Shown here in pieces: positions 1-11,292 of a stretch of DNA of 32,131 bases (position 1 is the stretch's first letter; every line of letters begins with the position of its first letter). Position numbers and translations under genes: made by a program. Source of the stretch: Tubiluchus corallicola (lineage: Eukaryota > Priapulida > Priapulimorpha > Priapulimorphida > Tubiluchidae); contig JAQGDQ010001624.1 in the NCBI GenBank assembly GCA_030141605.1, positions 1-32,131 of the forward strand. Reading direction: 5' to 3'. The notes under the pieces are model-generated. The model was not told the DNA's origin. It did no database searches and saw nothing but the letters and a program-made list of their open reading frames with translations.

Positions 1-592
<592 letters not shown>

Positions 593-1630
593 TCTTTTTA
601 CTCACCATTCACACGTTTTATACAGCGTTACTGCTGACGCAAATCCACTATGCAATTAAGTAACATGTTAAGTGAGACAAAATTTCAAGACGAGTTTTAT
701 TTATGAAGAGTGTTTTTCTTGTACTTTATAGCTCTAAATTGCAATGCTAGATTTAGTACTCATAAAATTTACATACGAACTGCTGAGCATGGATAGTAAA
801 TTACACACTTACAATAAGAAGTTTTAATACATGCTTAATACACAAAAAGCGCAGCAATGTTTTCCTGTAGGATAAACATTATTGCTTAGCTCTAAACTGC
901 AACGCTACTTGTATTTAATAATCATAAATTTATTTGTAAATTCTAACCGCTTGATAATAAATTACAGACTCACGGTAAGAAGCCATTATACGCAGTTAGT
1001 GGTTTCTATTTCCTTCTTGCGTATTTCCTTGCAAGATTTATCGTTAAACGCAACATTTTGCCAGACTTTAAGAGCTTTCAAGAAACTTGATTTGTTTGAG
1101 TTGTATTGATTTGTCATTACCACCGTATGGATGCCCTAATAGCAATTTATCTGTAATGTAGTTTTGTCTTGCCTTACAAGTGTGTGTTGCCTTACAAGTG
1201 TGTTTTGCCTTGTAACTGTGTCCTGATTTACACGTGTGTCTTGCCTTACAAGTGTGTCCTGATTTGCATGTGTGTTCTGCCTTACATGTGTGTCCTGATT
1301 TACACGTGTGTCTTGCCTTGAAGTGTGTCTTGCCTTACAAGTGTGTCCTGCTTTGTAACTGCGTCTTGCCTTGAAGTGTGTCTTGATTTACATGTGTGTC
1401 ATGCTTCGTAACTGTGTCTTGCCTTGCAAGTGTGTCCTGATTTACATGTGTGTCATGCTTCGTAACTGTGTTTTGCCTTACAAGTGTGTCCTGATTTACA
1501 TGTGTGTCCTGCCCTGTAACTGTGTCTTGCCTTGCAAGTGTGTGTTGCTTACAAGTGTGTGTTGCCTAACAAATGCATGTTGCATTACAAGTGTGTCCTG
1601 CCTTGCAAATGTGTCTTGCCTTACAAGTGT
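593..1630. repeat. Inverted repeat, left arm
   Basis: Reverse complement of 4395-5432 with no gaps: matching positions always sum to 6025 (for example 882 with 5143, 1109 with 4916, 1371 with 4654). I saw only two base differences in the parts compared, one near 603 and one in the 882-1109 stretch. It contains a unique-looking part (593-1150) and a minisatellite part (1155-1630). Confidence 0.93.
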
Positions 1631-1814
1631 GTCCTGATTTACATGTGTGTCTTGCCCTGTCACTGTGTCTTGCCTTGCAAGTGTGTGTTGCTTACAAGTG
1701 TGTGTTGCCTTACAAATGCATGTTGCATTACAAGTGTGTATTGCCTTGCAAGTGTGTCTTGCTCTGTAAGTGTGTCTTGCCTTACAAGTGTGTCCTGCCT
1801 TGCAGCTGTGTCTA
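1155..1814. repeat. Degenerate minisatellite (gtgtgtcttgccttacaa type)
   Basis: Many variant copies of an 18-bp-like unit, gtgtgtcttgccttacaa, alternating with units containing ctgatttacat and taactgtg. The array extends about 185 bp beyond the inverted-repeat arm. It gives Cys/Val/Leu-rich open frames on the plus strand that I regard as artefacts. The mirrored array is at 4397-4860. Confidence 0.9.
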
Positions 1815-1817
1815 GCA

Positions 1818-2090
1818 AAATTGTGGTTTTGTGGTTTTTTCCTGCGACTTTTTTGCTAAACAAAATTGTGACTTTTTTCCTGTGACTTTTTTGCTAGGCA
1901 AAATTGTGACTTTTTTCCTGTGACTTTTTTGCTAGGCAAAATTGTGACTCTTTTCCTGTGACTTTTTTGCTAGGCAAAATTGTGACTTTTTTCCTGTGAC
2001 TTTTTTGCTAGGCAAAATTGTGACTTTTTTCCTGTGACTTTTTTGCTCGGCAAAATTGTGACTTTTTTCCTGTGACTTTTTTTACTGGTC
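1818..2090. repeat. 38-bp tandem repeat, about 7 copies
   Basis: Units of gcaaaattgtgac + ttttttcctgtgac + ttttttgctag, highly similar to one another, directly after the degenerate minisatellite. Each unit itself contains two related halves. No coding signal. Confidence 0.92.
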
Positions 2091-2503
2091 ACAATTTTTG
2101 TCTAACTGTAGAGTTTGAAAGTCAAGATTTTTTTAGTCTTTACGATATTTAGTCAACTTAGAAGTGTGTGGTTGGTACCTTTGCATGATTGATCGTACTA
2201 ACCTAGTTTCACCTGGAAGCTGCAAGCTAATCTGTTTATCATTGAGAATGTGATGATTAATCATTAATCAGGTAACTAAGGCTGCAGGTGCAGATAATAA
2301 TTAGCACAGATTTATGTCAGCTGTTTACTTATTGGCGTTAATAAGCAATAAGTGATGTTGATGAAACAGTAATGTCACGTGATTGAGGTTAAGGTGGTGA
2401 CTGAGGTAGGTGCAGACTTATTTTCACCTTGTTACCTCTTTTTGACGCTTTAAATGTACGATATGTACCTAGCAAGTGCAGGATCTTTATATGTTATTCC
2501 CAG
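2091..2503. other. Unassigned non-coding segment
   Basis: AT-rich single-copy-looking sequence between the 38-bp array and a MITE. I see no open frame, splice pair or repeat structure worth naming. Confidence 0.5.
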
Positions 2504-3129
2504 GGTAAAGTAGAGCCAGACCCAATCTTCAACTGTAGATCAAAACAATCTACTCTTTAAAATATTGAAAGGAAACATACTGTCTTTTCAAAAATGATTT
2601 ACATGAAGGAATTATTACCTCACAAAGACAATTCGCCTTCGCGCCACTAGTTCTTCACTGTTACATGCATTTCGCTATTCGTTAATTAGACGGGCACTAG
2701 CGCTTGTATTTTGGAAATGCATTGTACAAAAAACAGGTGCTGTACCCCTCAGTTCACAGTTTTTGTTTGTGACGAACTGCACAGGTTCGACAGCACATGG
2801 GCAAGCATGGCGGTAAATTTGAAATTTGAATTTTTAACTTAAAACTTGCCTAGTTTTAGTACAAAACACTGAACACCTCACAGTAATGCTGTACTTCAAT
2901 TTTCTCTTTCGCAAACACATGCAACACGCTCGTGGAATATTATTGCTGTTGAAAATTATGTTAGTTTGTGATGTCATCAATAGCTGAGCTCACTCGCCGT
3001 TAATTAAGTTTTTAATCTACCATTTGTTTATCAGAAACGCTTTTGCAATATCAATTGTGTTAAAATGTGTACTGCTTATTGGACTTGAAAATGGGGTAGT
3101 ACATGAAAAATCACCCCGTCTTCCTTTAA
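2504..3129 (-). mobile_element. MITE of TTAAAGGAAAAC family, minus orientation
   Basis: Matches the copies at 8280-8912 and 26423-27030 across most of its length in reverse orientation: aaatgcat, the agacgggcactag block, the aaatttgaaatttgaa block, and the tgatgtcatca block. The right end reads ttcctttaa, complement of the family terminus; the left end is mutated. No coding capacity, so it depended on an external transposase. Confidence 0.75.
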
Positions 3130-3762
3130 TGTGTGTTGGTGCCTTAAGCACACCCAGCACCTGGTGCCCCGGCTGACTCCTTCACCTGTGGTACACCGTG
3201 CACTTTTTCGCATCTCAAAGCTTACGTACAAATTACGTTACATTATAATTACATTAATCAAACTCCATATGACACTTAAATTCTTTATTGACTTCAAACT
3301 GAAATTTCAGTTAAATAAATCAGCTACAAAAAAAGGTACGATACCCGCCAACAGCAAAAAATTGTCATTTACAGCACTAGAGGTCACTAGTTATTGCAAT
3401 GACGTAACTAAGGTAAACATTAAGGACATACTAAACAATGACATATATCTGTAACAATTTTCAATAGCATTATAGCTAATATTGTTATCAACTTTATTTA
3501 AATATTGTGTTAACATACTTTATTAAACTTCCCTGTTTTCAATTTATTTTGTCAGCTTGGTGCTTTGTTTGCTTATGTGTTAATCCAGCCCTGGATATCC
3601 CACTTCTGACACTTCGTCCAGTTTTCCCACACTTCCGATTAGAGGAAGTTGGCAAGGTGTTTTAGAGCAAACTAAGAGAAGCCAAGAATAACAAGTGTTA
3701 AAATTTTATGATTCAAAGTTTCTCCACTAAACGATCTAGGATGTTAGTGAAGGAAAGAAATG
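3130..3762. other. Unassigned non-coding segment
   Basis: No convincing exon or repeat. The 107-residue open frame starting in the adjacent MITE region has no recognisable domain and is probably chance. Confidence 0.45.
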
Positions 3763-4150
3763 TTAAAGGAAAACAGGACAGTTTTTCACATGCTACCTCT
3801 TTCTGAATTATAGTAAAAAGTATATATTTTAACACCTGTAATAATACCAAAGTGATGCTGATAATTAAATAATAGGTAAAAAAAACTTAGTTAATGACCG
3901 GCGAGCCCAATTAGTGATGACGTCACAATTGAAAATAATTTTCAACAGCACAAGCATCCCACGAGGATATTGGACGTGTTTGCAAAAGCGAAAATTAAAC
4001 TACAGAGCTATTGTACAACGTTGATTGTGATATACAAAAACTTACAAAATGTTGAATTCCAAAATTAAAATTTCACAGCCATTTAGTAATTTCGTAGTGC
4101 GCAGGTGCAGTTGCTGTAGGTCAAAGGTTAAATGTACTACAGCAATGCAT
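3763..4150 (+). mobile_element. MITE of TTAAAGGAAAAC family, 3'-incomplete
   Basis: Begins ttaaaggaaaacaggacag and follows the family through the taattaaataatagg block, the gatgacgtcac block and the cgtgtttgcaaaagcgaaa block, up to about 4150 where similarity fades. No right terminus is found. Confidence 0.7.
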
Positions 4151-4296
4151 TTTAACTACAACCGTCATATGATGTGTGGGAAAAACAAAGCCATCTGCCA
4201 CATCAGTTCAGTAAATTCAATCATTTTACTTATTTATGCACTAGTTTACACATAGAGTGATTTGCTAGCAGGATCTTGCTTGGGAACAAGAGAAAA

Positions 4297-4400
4297 TGAA
4301 CTAGGTAAGATTCTAGCTAGCTGTTAAAACTGTTACTATTACAATAACATGGGCTGCTAGGTGTTGTCAAGTGTACACAAATGTGTTGCCTGGTACACTT
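4297..4400. repeat. 104-bp direct repeat, copy 1
   Basis: Matches 6325-6428 at a constant offset of 2028 bp with roughly a dozen substitutions and no gap (shared ctagctgttaaaact, ctattacaata, gggctg, gttgtcaa, gtacacaaat, ctggtacactt). The two copies bracket the right arm and its GA tract. Confidence 0.88.
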
Positions 4401-5437
4401 GTAAGGCAAGACACATTTGCAAGGCAGGACACACTTGTAATGCAACATGCATTTGTTAGGCAACACACACTTGTAAGCAACACACACTTGCAAGGCAAGA
4501 CACAGTTACAGGGCAGGACACACATGTAAATCAGGACACACTTGTAAGGCAAAACACAGTTACGAAGCATGACACACATGTAAATCAGGACACACTTGCA
4601 AGGCAAGACACAGTTACGAAGCATGACACACATGTAAATCAAGACACACTTCAAGGCAAGACGCAGTTACAAAGCAGGACACACTTGTAAGGCAAGACAC
4701 ACTTCAAGGCAAGACACACGTGTAAATCAGGACACACATGTAAGGCAGAACACACATGCAAATCAGGACACACTTGTAAGGCAAGACACACGTGTAAATC
4801 AGGACACAGTTACAAGGCAAAACACACTTGTAAGGCAACACACACTTGTAAGGCAAGACAAAACTACATTACAGATAAATTGCTATTAGGGCATCCATAC
4901 GGTGGTAATGACAAATCAATACAACTCAAACAAATCAAGTTTCTTGAAAGCTCTTAAAGTCTGGCAAAATGTTGCGTTTAACGATAAATCTTGCAAGGAA
5001 ATACGCAAGAAGGAAATAGAAACCACTAACTGCGTATAATGGCTTCTTACCGTGAGTCTGTAATTTATTATCAAGCGGTTAGAATTTACAAATAAATTTA
5101 TGATTAATAAATACAAGTAGCGTTGCAGTTTAGAGCTAAGCAATAATGTTTATCCTACAGGAAAACATTGCTGCGCTTTTTGTGTATTAAGCATGTATTA
5201 AAACTTCTTATTGTAAGTGTGTAATTTACTATCCATGCTCAGCAGTTCGTATGTAAATTTTATGAGTACTAAATCTAGCATTGCAATTTAGAGCTATAAA
5301 GTACAAGAAAAACACTCTTCATAAATAAAACTCGTCTTGAAATTTTGTCTCACTTAACATGTTACTTAATTGCATAGTGGATTTGCGTCAGCAGTAACGC
5401 TGTATAAAACGTGTGAATGGCGAGTAAAAAGAGTAAA

Positions 5438-5440
<3 letters not shown>
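4395..5440. repeat. Inverted repeat, right arm
   Basis: Mirror copy of 593-1630, separated by a 2.76-kb spacer. The non-minisatellite part holds two diverged tandem units of about 160 bp, compare 5043-5145 with 5204-5300 (shared cttcttaccg/cttcttattg and gcagtttagagct/gcaatttagagct). The outer boundary runs into the (GA)n tract. Confidence 0.93.
4397..4860. repeat. Mirrored minisatellite in right arm
   Basis: Reverse-complement copy of the array at 1165-1630, with units such as acacttgtaaggcaagac. It starts exactly where the 104-bp direct repeat at 4297-4400 ends. Confidence 0.9.
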
Positions 5441-6324
<884 letters not shown>

Positions 6325-6428
6325 TGAACTTGGTAAGGTTCCAGCTAGCTGTTAAAACTGCTACTATTACAATAGAATGGGCTGAGAGGCGTTGTCAAAT
6401 GTACACAAATGCATTGTCTGGTACACTT
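6325..6428. repeat. 104-bp direct repeat, copy 2
   Basis: Partner of 4297-4400 on the other side of the right arm. The pair could reflect an ancient tandem duplication or an insertion between two repeat halves. Confidence 0.88.
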
Positions 6429-6900
6429 AATCTTTGCCATTTTCACAATCATCATCAATCACTGGAACTGTGAAAAGACCCATTCTTCATGGAATGGCTT
6501 ATTAACTACGGCTCCCTGGCAACCCTGCGCGTGCCCAAAATCCCTAATACGACACTTCCGAATGGCAGATTCTGGATAAATGCACACGGACAGACGTGGC
6601 GTTGCACACGGCTTCAGCTGCTTATTAGGGCTCTGGATGCAACTTAATCAAATCTGATTTTGCACTGGCTTCATATGCCGCTAATTGTCCATTTCCCAAC
6701 ATAACTGTGGTCCGCTTATAAATGATCAAGCTCAGCTGTCAAGGAAGCCACGCTCAGCTGTCAAGGAAGCCATGGACGAGAAATCCAATATGTGTCAGTT
6801 TTGCCTTAAATAATGACAGACGGGCTCAATTCAAACCTCATCCTTGCTGATTAGCAACTTAGAAGCAATTCTGAGACAACATTGTCAGCTCAACTGAATT
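6429..6900. other. Unassigned segment with a short direct duplication
   Basis: Contains a local direct duplication at 6730-6772 (gctcagctgtcaaggaagcca twice, 22 bp apart). No coding signal on either strand. Confidence 0.5.
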
Positions 6901-6929
6901 TCAAATGACTTGGAGAGAAAACCGAGTGC

Positions 6930-7440
6930 AAAAAACAAGTTTCTGGTCGGAAAGAATTTCCAGAAAAAAATATTCGCCAGAAAAATTTACTTCCTAGAAA
7001 ACTTTTTTCCCAGAATAGCCATTTTCCAGAAATTTTTTCCCTAGAACCATTATTTAGTAGCGAATCCTGCTGATCTTTGCATGTACGCACGGCTTGGTGA
7101 TTGGCTACCAAAGTTAAGCAACGCAAAGCCTGGCAACTAATTTGTTGGGAAACTGCTTAAGAATATCACTCGTGTGCGCACGGCTTGCGATTCCCTGCCA
7201 AAGTTAAGCAATGCAAAGCCTGGCAACTAATTTGTTGGGAAACTGCTTAGGAATATCACTCGTGTGCAGTTATTTTTATTGTGATTCCAAATGATTTTGT
7301 TCTGTTTTATGGTAAATGTTTTTGTGAAATGAGTTTTCTAGAAAAAATATTTTCTGGCAAATTTTTTTCCGGAGTTGCTTTTCTGGAACAGCCATCATAT
7401 TTCTGTGAAAACAGCTTTCTGGGAAATATTTATTCCCGGA
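6930..7440. repeat. Foldback element with TTCCAGAA-rich arms
   Basis: The left part (6945-7050) and right part (7325-7440) are rich in ttccagaa/ttctggaa and show imperfect inverted similarity: left cctagaaaact, cgccagaaaa, atttccagaaaa; right ttttctagaaaa, ttttctggcaaa, ttttctggaa. They surround the two 5S-like units. It is probably a foldback-type element or the palindromic arms of a non-autonomous transposon. Confidence 0.55.
7088..7267 (+). repeat. Two tandem 5S rRNA-like units (5S-derived repeat)
   Basis: Two 90-bp units (7088-7177, 7178-7267), over 85% alike. Each contains ccaaagttaagcaacg/atg, then gcctgg, then ttgttgggaaactgct, then gaatatcac. Eukaryotic 5S rRNA has the same order: accgaagttaagcaacg (A box), ggcc(t/c)gg, then tgggtgaccgcctgggaatacc (C box). 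The match is partial and the units are shorter than 120-nt 5S, so this is a 5S-derived pseudogene or a SINE3-type head, not a functional rRNA gene. Confidence 0.6.
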
Positions 7441-7471
7441 AATGGACCTAAATTAAAGATTTCGTACATAC

Positions 7472-7573
7472 CTCTTTATAATTGACGTACATATCGGCAC
7501 CATACTGTAACAAGACTTCACAGAGATCCGGCAAGCCAAATTTACAGGCAACTTGCAAAGGTGTTAATTCTTC
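7472..7573 (-). CDS. Ankyrin-repeat gene, exon 4 (ankyrin repeat)
   Basis: A 102-nt phase 0-0 exon on the minus strand between an acceptor (cgtttttacag) and GAG|gtatgt. It encodes 34 residues, close to one ankyrin unit. The T-P-L-Q-V-A-C-K-F-G motif is followed by L-x-x-L-C-E-V-L-L-Q-Y-G-A-D, matching the family consensus TPLHxAxxxGxxxxVxxLLxxGAD. Joined to exon 3 it reads DQLNQ-EELTPLQVA, the expected run-in to the TPL turn. I do not recognise the orthologue. No further exon is visible to the left, so the remainder probably lies beyond the window or past the repeat block. Confidence 0.85.
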
Positions 7574-8279
7574 CTGTAAAAACGAAGATAATTCAAGATA
7601 ATGAGTGACACAGGTGGAAATCTTCTAATAACAAAACTAATAATAAATAAACAGATACATATGCATTACATGTGCATCGATAATCAGTTTTTCTAATACA
7701 AAAATTTGATACAATTCATGAATTCTTCGCTAGAGACCTAAGAAGCTAGCTTATGGTAGGCCACTAGAATTAGTTACGAAAAAAATTACAATATATACAG
7801 ATACAATTTTACAATATATACAAATATAAATACGGGTGGGAAGTAATAAAAATATTATTATACTAGAGGGGAAGTTTTAGCTTTGAATTAGGTAAATAAA
7901 CGAACACTAGGTAGAATGTTCGTGCATTGTTTATTATAAAATTATAAACAATGTACTTATAAAAAAATTGTAAGGATTAAAGAAATTTATTTTACATATG
8001 TGTAGAATGATTCTGGCTTTTTCAGGTATGGAACATCTTTCACAAACTTTGTTTGGAGTGAACTAACAAATCAGGAATGAAAAGTCAAGGCCTGAGCAGC
8101 TAGGTTTATTTAATAGGTACTCGTGTCATTTCATAGGCAGGAAAAATACAAACAATTAGAAAATGAATTACATAAGAGACAGCTAGGTTAATGAATTTAG
8201 TTTCTCTCATAAACCATGCTTGTAGTCTGAGCTTTTTGCTACTTGCTAATGAGTGTTAATGATAATATTAATGATTCCT
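7574..8279. other. Unassigned intronic segment of the ankyrin gene
   Basis: AT-rich, without exons that I can see. It holds a perfect 10-bp hairpin at 7925-7953 (cattgtttat with ataaacaatg) and a short repeat of caatatataca near 7788-7822. Confidence 0.5.
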
Positions 8280-8912
8280 TTAAAGAAAAACAGGATGATT
8301 TTTTCATATACTATCTCGTTTTCAAATACAGTAAATAGTATATATTTTAACACAATTAATGCTGCAAAAGCGTTACTGGTAATTAAATAATAGATTAAAA
8401 ACTTAATTGATTGCAGGCAAGCCCAACTATTGATGACGTCACAAACGAACATAATATTCAACAGCAAAAATTTTTGGTGAGTGTGTTACTCGTGTTTGAG
8501 AAAGAAAAAATTGAAGTACAGTGCCACTGTTTCATATTCAGTGTGTTGTACTAAAACTGGAAAAGTTTTAAGATTAAAATTCAAATTTCAAATTTACCGC
8601 TGTGCTCACGCATGAGCTGTCAAATGTATGTAGTACATCACAAATTAACACATCTGAACTGAGACATACAGCACCTGTTTTTTTGTGCAATGCATTTCTA
8701 AAATGGAGGCACTAGTGCCCGTCTAACTAGCAAATGGCGAAATGCATGTAACAGCGAAGAATTAGTGGTGCGAACGTGAAATTGTTTTTCTGTGGTAATA
8801 ATTCTTTTACATAAGTCATTTTTGAACAAAAAAATGGCATGTTTCCTTTCAATATTTTAAAGAGTAGATTGTTTGGATCTACAGGCTAAGATTGGGTCCA
8901 GTTTTGCTTTAA
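8280..8912 (+). mobile_element. MITE of TTAAAGGAAAAC family, full length
   Basis: Begins ttaaagaaaaacagga and ends gttttgctttaa, an imperfect terminal inverted repeat. Internal blocks agree with the copies at 2504, 3763 and 26423. TTAA at both ends would fit a piggyBac-like TTAA target, but target duplication and terminus cannot be separated here. Confidence 0.8.
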
Positions 8913-9177
8913 AACGCCACTACTTTTATACACATTCGTACACTTTACATTTTAGAATGGCCGTCTAGTACTTGTTTTAGTTGTTTTGGTGACGTAATGG
9001 CCACTGTGACCTTCGACTGACATTGCAATACACAAAAGCATTTAATGATGCATCTCAGAAAAGGTCAAGCGCCCATACACTATTGGCCGCAATTGGGTGA
9101 CCACACATTCCTCTCTTCTGGGCCAGCATGTAGTTGTATAAATTTTGATTTGCAATAGTTGGTGATACAATGAGAAA
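8913..9177. repeat. Short dispersed repeat fragment
   Basis: 8985-9035 (gacgtaatggcc, cttcgactg, attgcaatac) resembles 23439-23475 (cacgtaatggcgac, ttcgactg). Otherwise nothing is recognised. Confidence 0.45.
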
Positions 9178-9332
9178 CACTTGAGTATACATGAGTACAT
9201 GAGTACATGAGTATACATGAGTACACTTGAGTACATGAGTATACATGAGTACACTTGAGTACATGAGTATACATGAGTACACTTGAGTACATGAGTATAC
9301 ATGAGTACACTTGAGTACATGAGTATACATGA
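9178..9332. repeat. 28-bp tandem repeat
   Basis: Unit of 28 bp built from gagtatacat, gagtacactt and gagtacat, in about five copies. The overlapping minus-strand open frames in this array all come from the repeat and are not genes. Confidence 0.93.
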
Positions 9333-9581
9333 GCAGGAAGCAGCGCAAATGGTCCTCATTTTAACGTCTCACTTTCCAAACATCGAGGTCAAAACAATCG
9401 TAATCAATTGAGTATCCATCAAATCAATCAATCAAAATTCATTTCAAACCAATAAAATTGTTGCTTTCAATTCAAAGCCCAATAAATTATCACTTCCAAA
9501 CCATTAGTTTCAACTTTTCATGAATTTCCTGATTAGCCAAAAACAGACAATACTAAGCCACAGATGGATAAGCTTAAATAT
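9333..9581. other. Unassigned intronic segment
   Basis: Contains a short (aatc)n-like run at 9418-9434 and otherwise plain AT-rich sequence. Confidence 0.5.
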
Positions 9582-10086
9582 GTTATCAACTTGACAGTTA
9601 TGCTACCTGACTAAACACCAACTTACCTGATTAAGTTGATCAACAAGAGCTCGAGCATTACACAGCATGTAAGCAAGCTGCACTGCCTGACTAAACACGA
9701 ACTCAGCAAACAGCTTCACAGTTATGCTACCTGACTAAACACCAACTCAGCAAACAGCTTCACAGTTATGCTACCTGACTAAACACCAACTTACCTGATT
9801 AAGTTGATCAACAAGAGCTCGAGCATTACGCAGCATGTAAGCAAGCTGCACTGCCTGACTAAACAAGAACTCAGCAAACAGCTTCACAGTTATGCTACCT
9901 GACTAAACACCAACTTACCTGATTGAGTTGATCAACAAGAGCCCAAGCATTACGCAGCATGTAAGCAAGCTGCACTGCCTGACTAAACACGAACTCAGCA
10001 AACAGCTTCACAGTTATGCTACCTGACTAAACACGAACTCAGCAAACAGCTTCACAGTTATGCTACCTGACTAAACACCAACTTAC
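9582..10086 (-). repeat. Three partial copies of ankyrin-gene exon 3 with splice donor
   Basis: Three blocks, 9627-9686, 9795-9854 and 9919-9978, each repeat the last 60 nt of the exon at 10087-10224 together with its donor (CAG|gtaagt on the minus strand). Starts are spaced 168, 124 and 168 bp; the 44-bp difference equals one extra copy of an intronic sub-repeat. Each block is exactly 20 codons, stop-free in the parental frame. Changes from the parent are C to R in two copies and R to W in one. Each is preceded by a possible acceptor (gtgtttagtcag|GCAGTG). Confidence 0.85.
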
Positions 10087-10224
10087 CTGATTAAGTTGAT
10101 CAACAAGAGCCCGGGCATTACACAGCATGTAAGCAAGCTGCACTGCCGATGATAAATGACCGTCATATTTTTCCGGATTCAACTCACAAGACTCTATTAA
10201 CAAATGAAGTGCACGCTTTTTCTC
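10087..10224 (-). CDS. Ankyrin-repeat gene, exon 3 (parent of duplicated cassette)
   Basis: A 138-nt phase 0-0 exon between an acceptor (tttaatttacag) and a consensus donor (AATCAG|gtaagt). It encodes 46 residues, starting EKKRALHLLIESCELNPEKY and ending AVQLAYMLCNARALVDQLNQ, a helical solenoid-like segment just before a clear ankyrin repeat. Its last 60 nt plus the donor are repeated three more times in the next intron (9627-9978), each copy open in the same frame. Confidence 0.78.
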
Positions 10225-10797
10225 CTGTAAATTAAATAGAAAACTTCATTCATTTACTGAAAAATCATTGAAAAGGATGTAGCCAAGTAAATCGGTCACC
10301 CGGGAATTTTCCGTTTAGTAAGCAGCCATTTATTGACAAAAAAACTTGCAGAATAACAGCAAATTAGTGCATTTATCACACCTGAAAGGATAAGCCAAGT
10401 TGTCACGGCATGTACTTTGCCGAGAAATCGCTGAGGCCGATGAGCAAATAGTTAATTATTGCCTGAACGTTTCGACTAGCTGCTGCTGTCATCATCAGTG
10501 GTAAATTTACAAACATACAACCAGTTTATATAGGCAGAACCTTTTATGCACTAATTATGTATTTACAAAGAAGCCAAATAGGTAATAATTAAGCAGATCA
10601 GTAAAGAAACTGATACAGTAACATTCAGTTTTTACTCTTTCTGTGTCACTCTGCCGGAAGAAGCATCCGGCAGATGTCCAGTAAGATTTTGCAGTAAGAT
10701 AAGTATTGTATGCTTTAGTACTGTAACCAAATCTAACATGTTGCTTGTAGATGTTTTTAATACTTATTTTTTCATCTGCATTCGTGAATATATAATA
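10225..10797. other. Intron 2 of the ankyrin gene, left part
   Basis: Between exon 3 and the hAT MITE. Apart from the hammerhead-like motif I see no feature. The open frame on the minus strand running into the MITE is not supported by any domain. Confidence 0.45.
10469..10498 (-). ncRNA. Possible hammerhead-like core motif
   Basis: The minus strand reads CTGATGA, then GAC...GTC able to form a short stem around an AGC/GCT-containing loop, then GAAAC. This is the order of the catalytic core of hammerhead ribozymes, which occur in Penelope-like elements and retrozymes. An extra U after CTGATGA and the lack of obvious stems I and III make activity doubtful. The flanking sequence (10380-10560) looks like an old repeat fragment. 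Confidence 0.25.
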
Positions 10798-11292
10798 TGC
10801 ACTTCCTGTAGCGGATAGCCCTATAGGCTGAATAGGCTGAAGCCTAAGGCCCGGGATCAAAAGGGGCCCGGCAAAATAAAACGAAAAAAAAATTTTTTGA
10901 AAAAAAAATAAATTGACAAAAGAGCAAGGGGCTCTTTTTTCAAAAGTCAGTCACTATATTTCAAATCGGGTTTACACAAATCAAGTTTACACAATTTAAG
11001 TTTACACAATTCAAGTTTACACAATTTAAGTTTACACAATTCACGTTTACACAGTTTAAGTTTAAGTTCAAAATTTCAGTTTCCGAATTTTTCTGGGGGC
11101 AAAGTCATTTATAATTTCTGAAAAGTCCATTTTATCACAATCGGTGGGCAAAAACTCACAAAATTAAACAAACTTACAAACGACGAGAGCTCCACAAAAA
11201 CACGTCAGCTCAGCAGTGTAGCAACATTTAAAAGGCCCGTTCCAAGCTCAAGCCTAAGGCCCATAAAATCATAATCCGCCGCTGTGCACTTC
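10798..11292. mobile_element. hAT-type MITE with 8-bp target site duplication
   Basis: The element at 10806-11284 (479 bp) is flanked by identical 8-bp repeats TGCACTTC (10798-10805 and 11285-11292). The ends read ctgtagcggat and, on the other strand, cagcggcggat, a diverged terminal inverted repeat. Subterminal blocks are also inverted: gaagcctaaggccc on the left and caagcctaaggccc on the right. An 8-bp duplication and CAG-GGCGG-like ends are hallmarks of the hAT superfamily. Non-autonomous: no transposase frame. Confidence 0.82.
10966..11058. repeat. 15-bp tandem repeat inside the hAT MITE
   Basis: About six copies of aagtttacacaattc/aatttaagtttacac. Confidence 0.85.

Noticed and set aside
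1371-1885. Cys/Val/Leu-rich repeat proteins in the minisatellite
   Set aside because: The frames follow the tandem unit, appear in several frames at once, and are duplicated on the opposite arm; no start context or splice sites.
3131-3454. 107-residue plus-strand open frame
   Set aside because: No domain, no splice context and composition like surrounding AT-rich DNA; probably chance.
9042-9359. Three overlapping minus-strand Tyr/Ser/Cys-rich frames
   Set aside because: All derive from the 28-bp tandem repeat in three frames.
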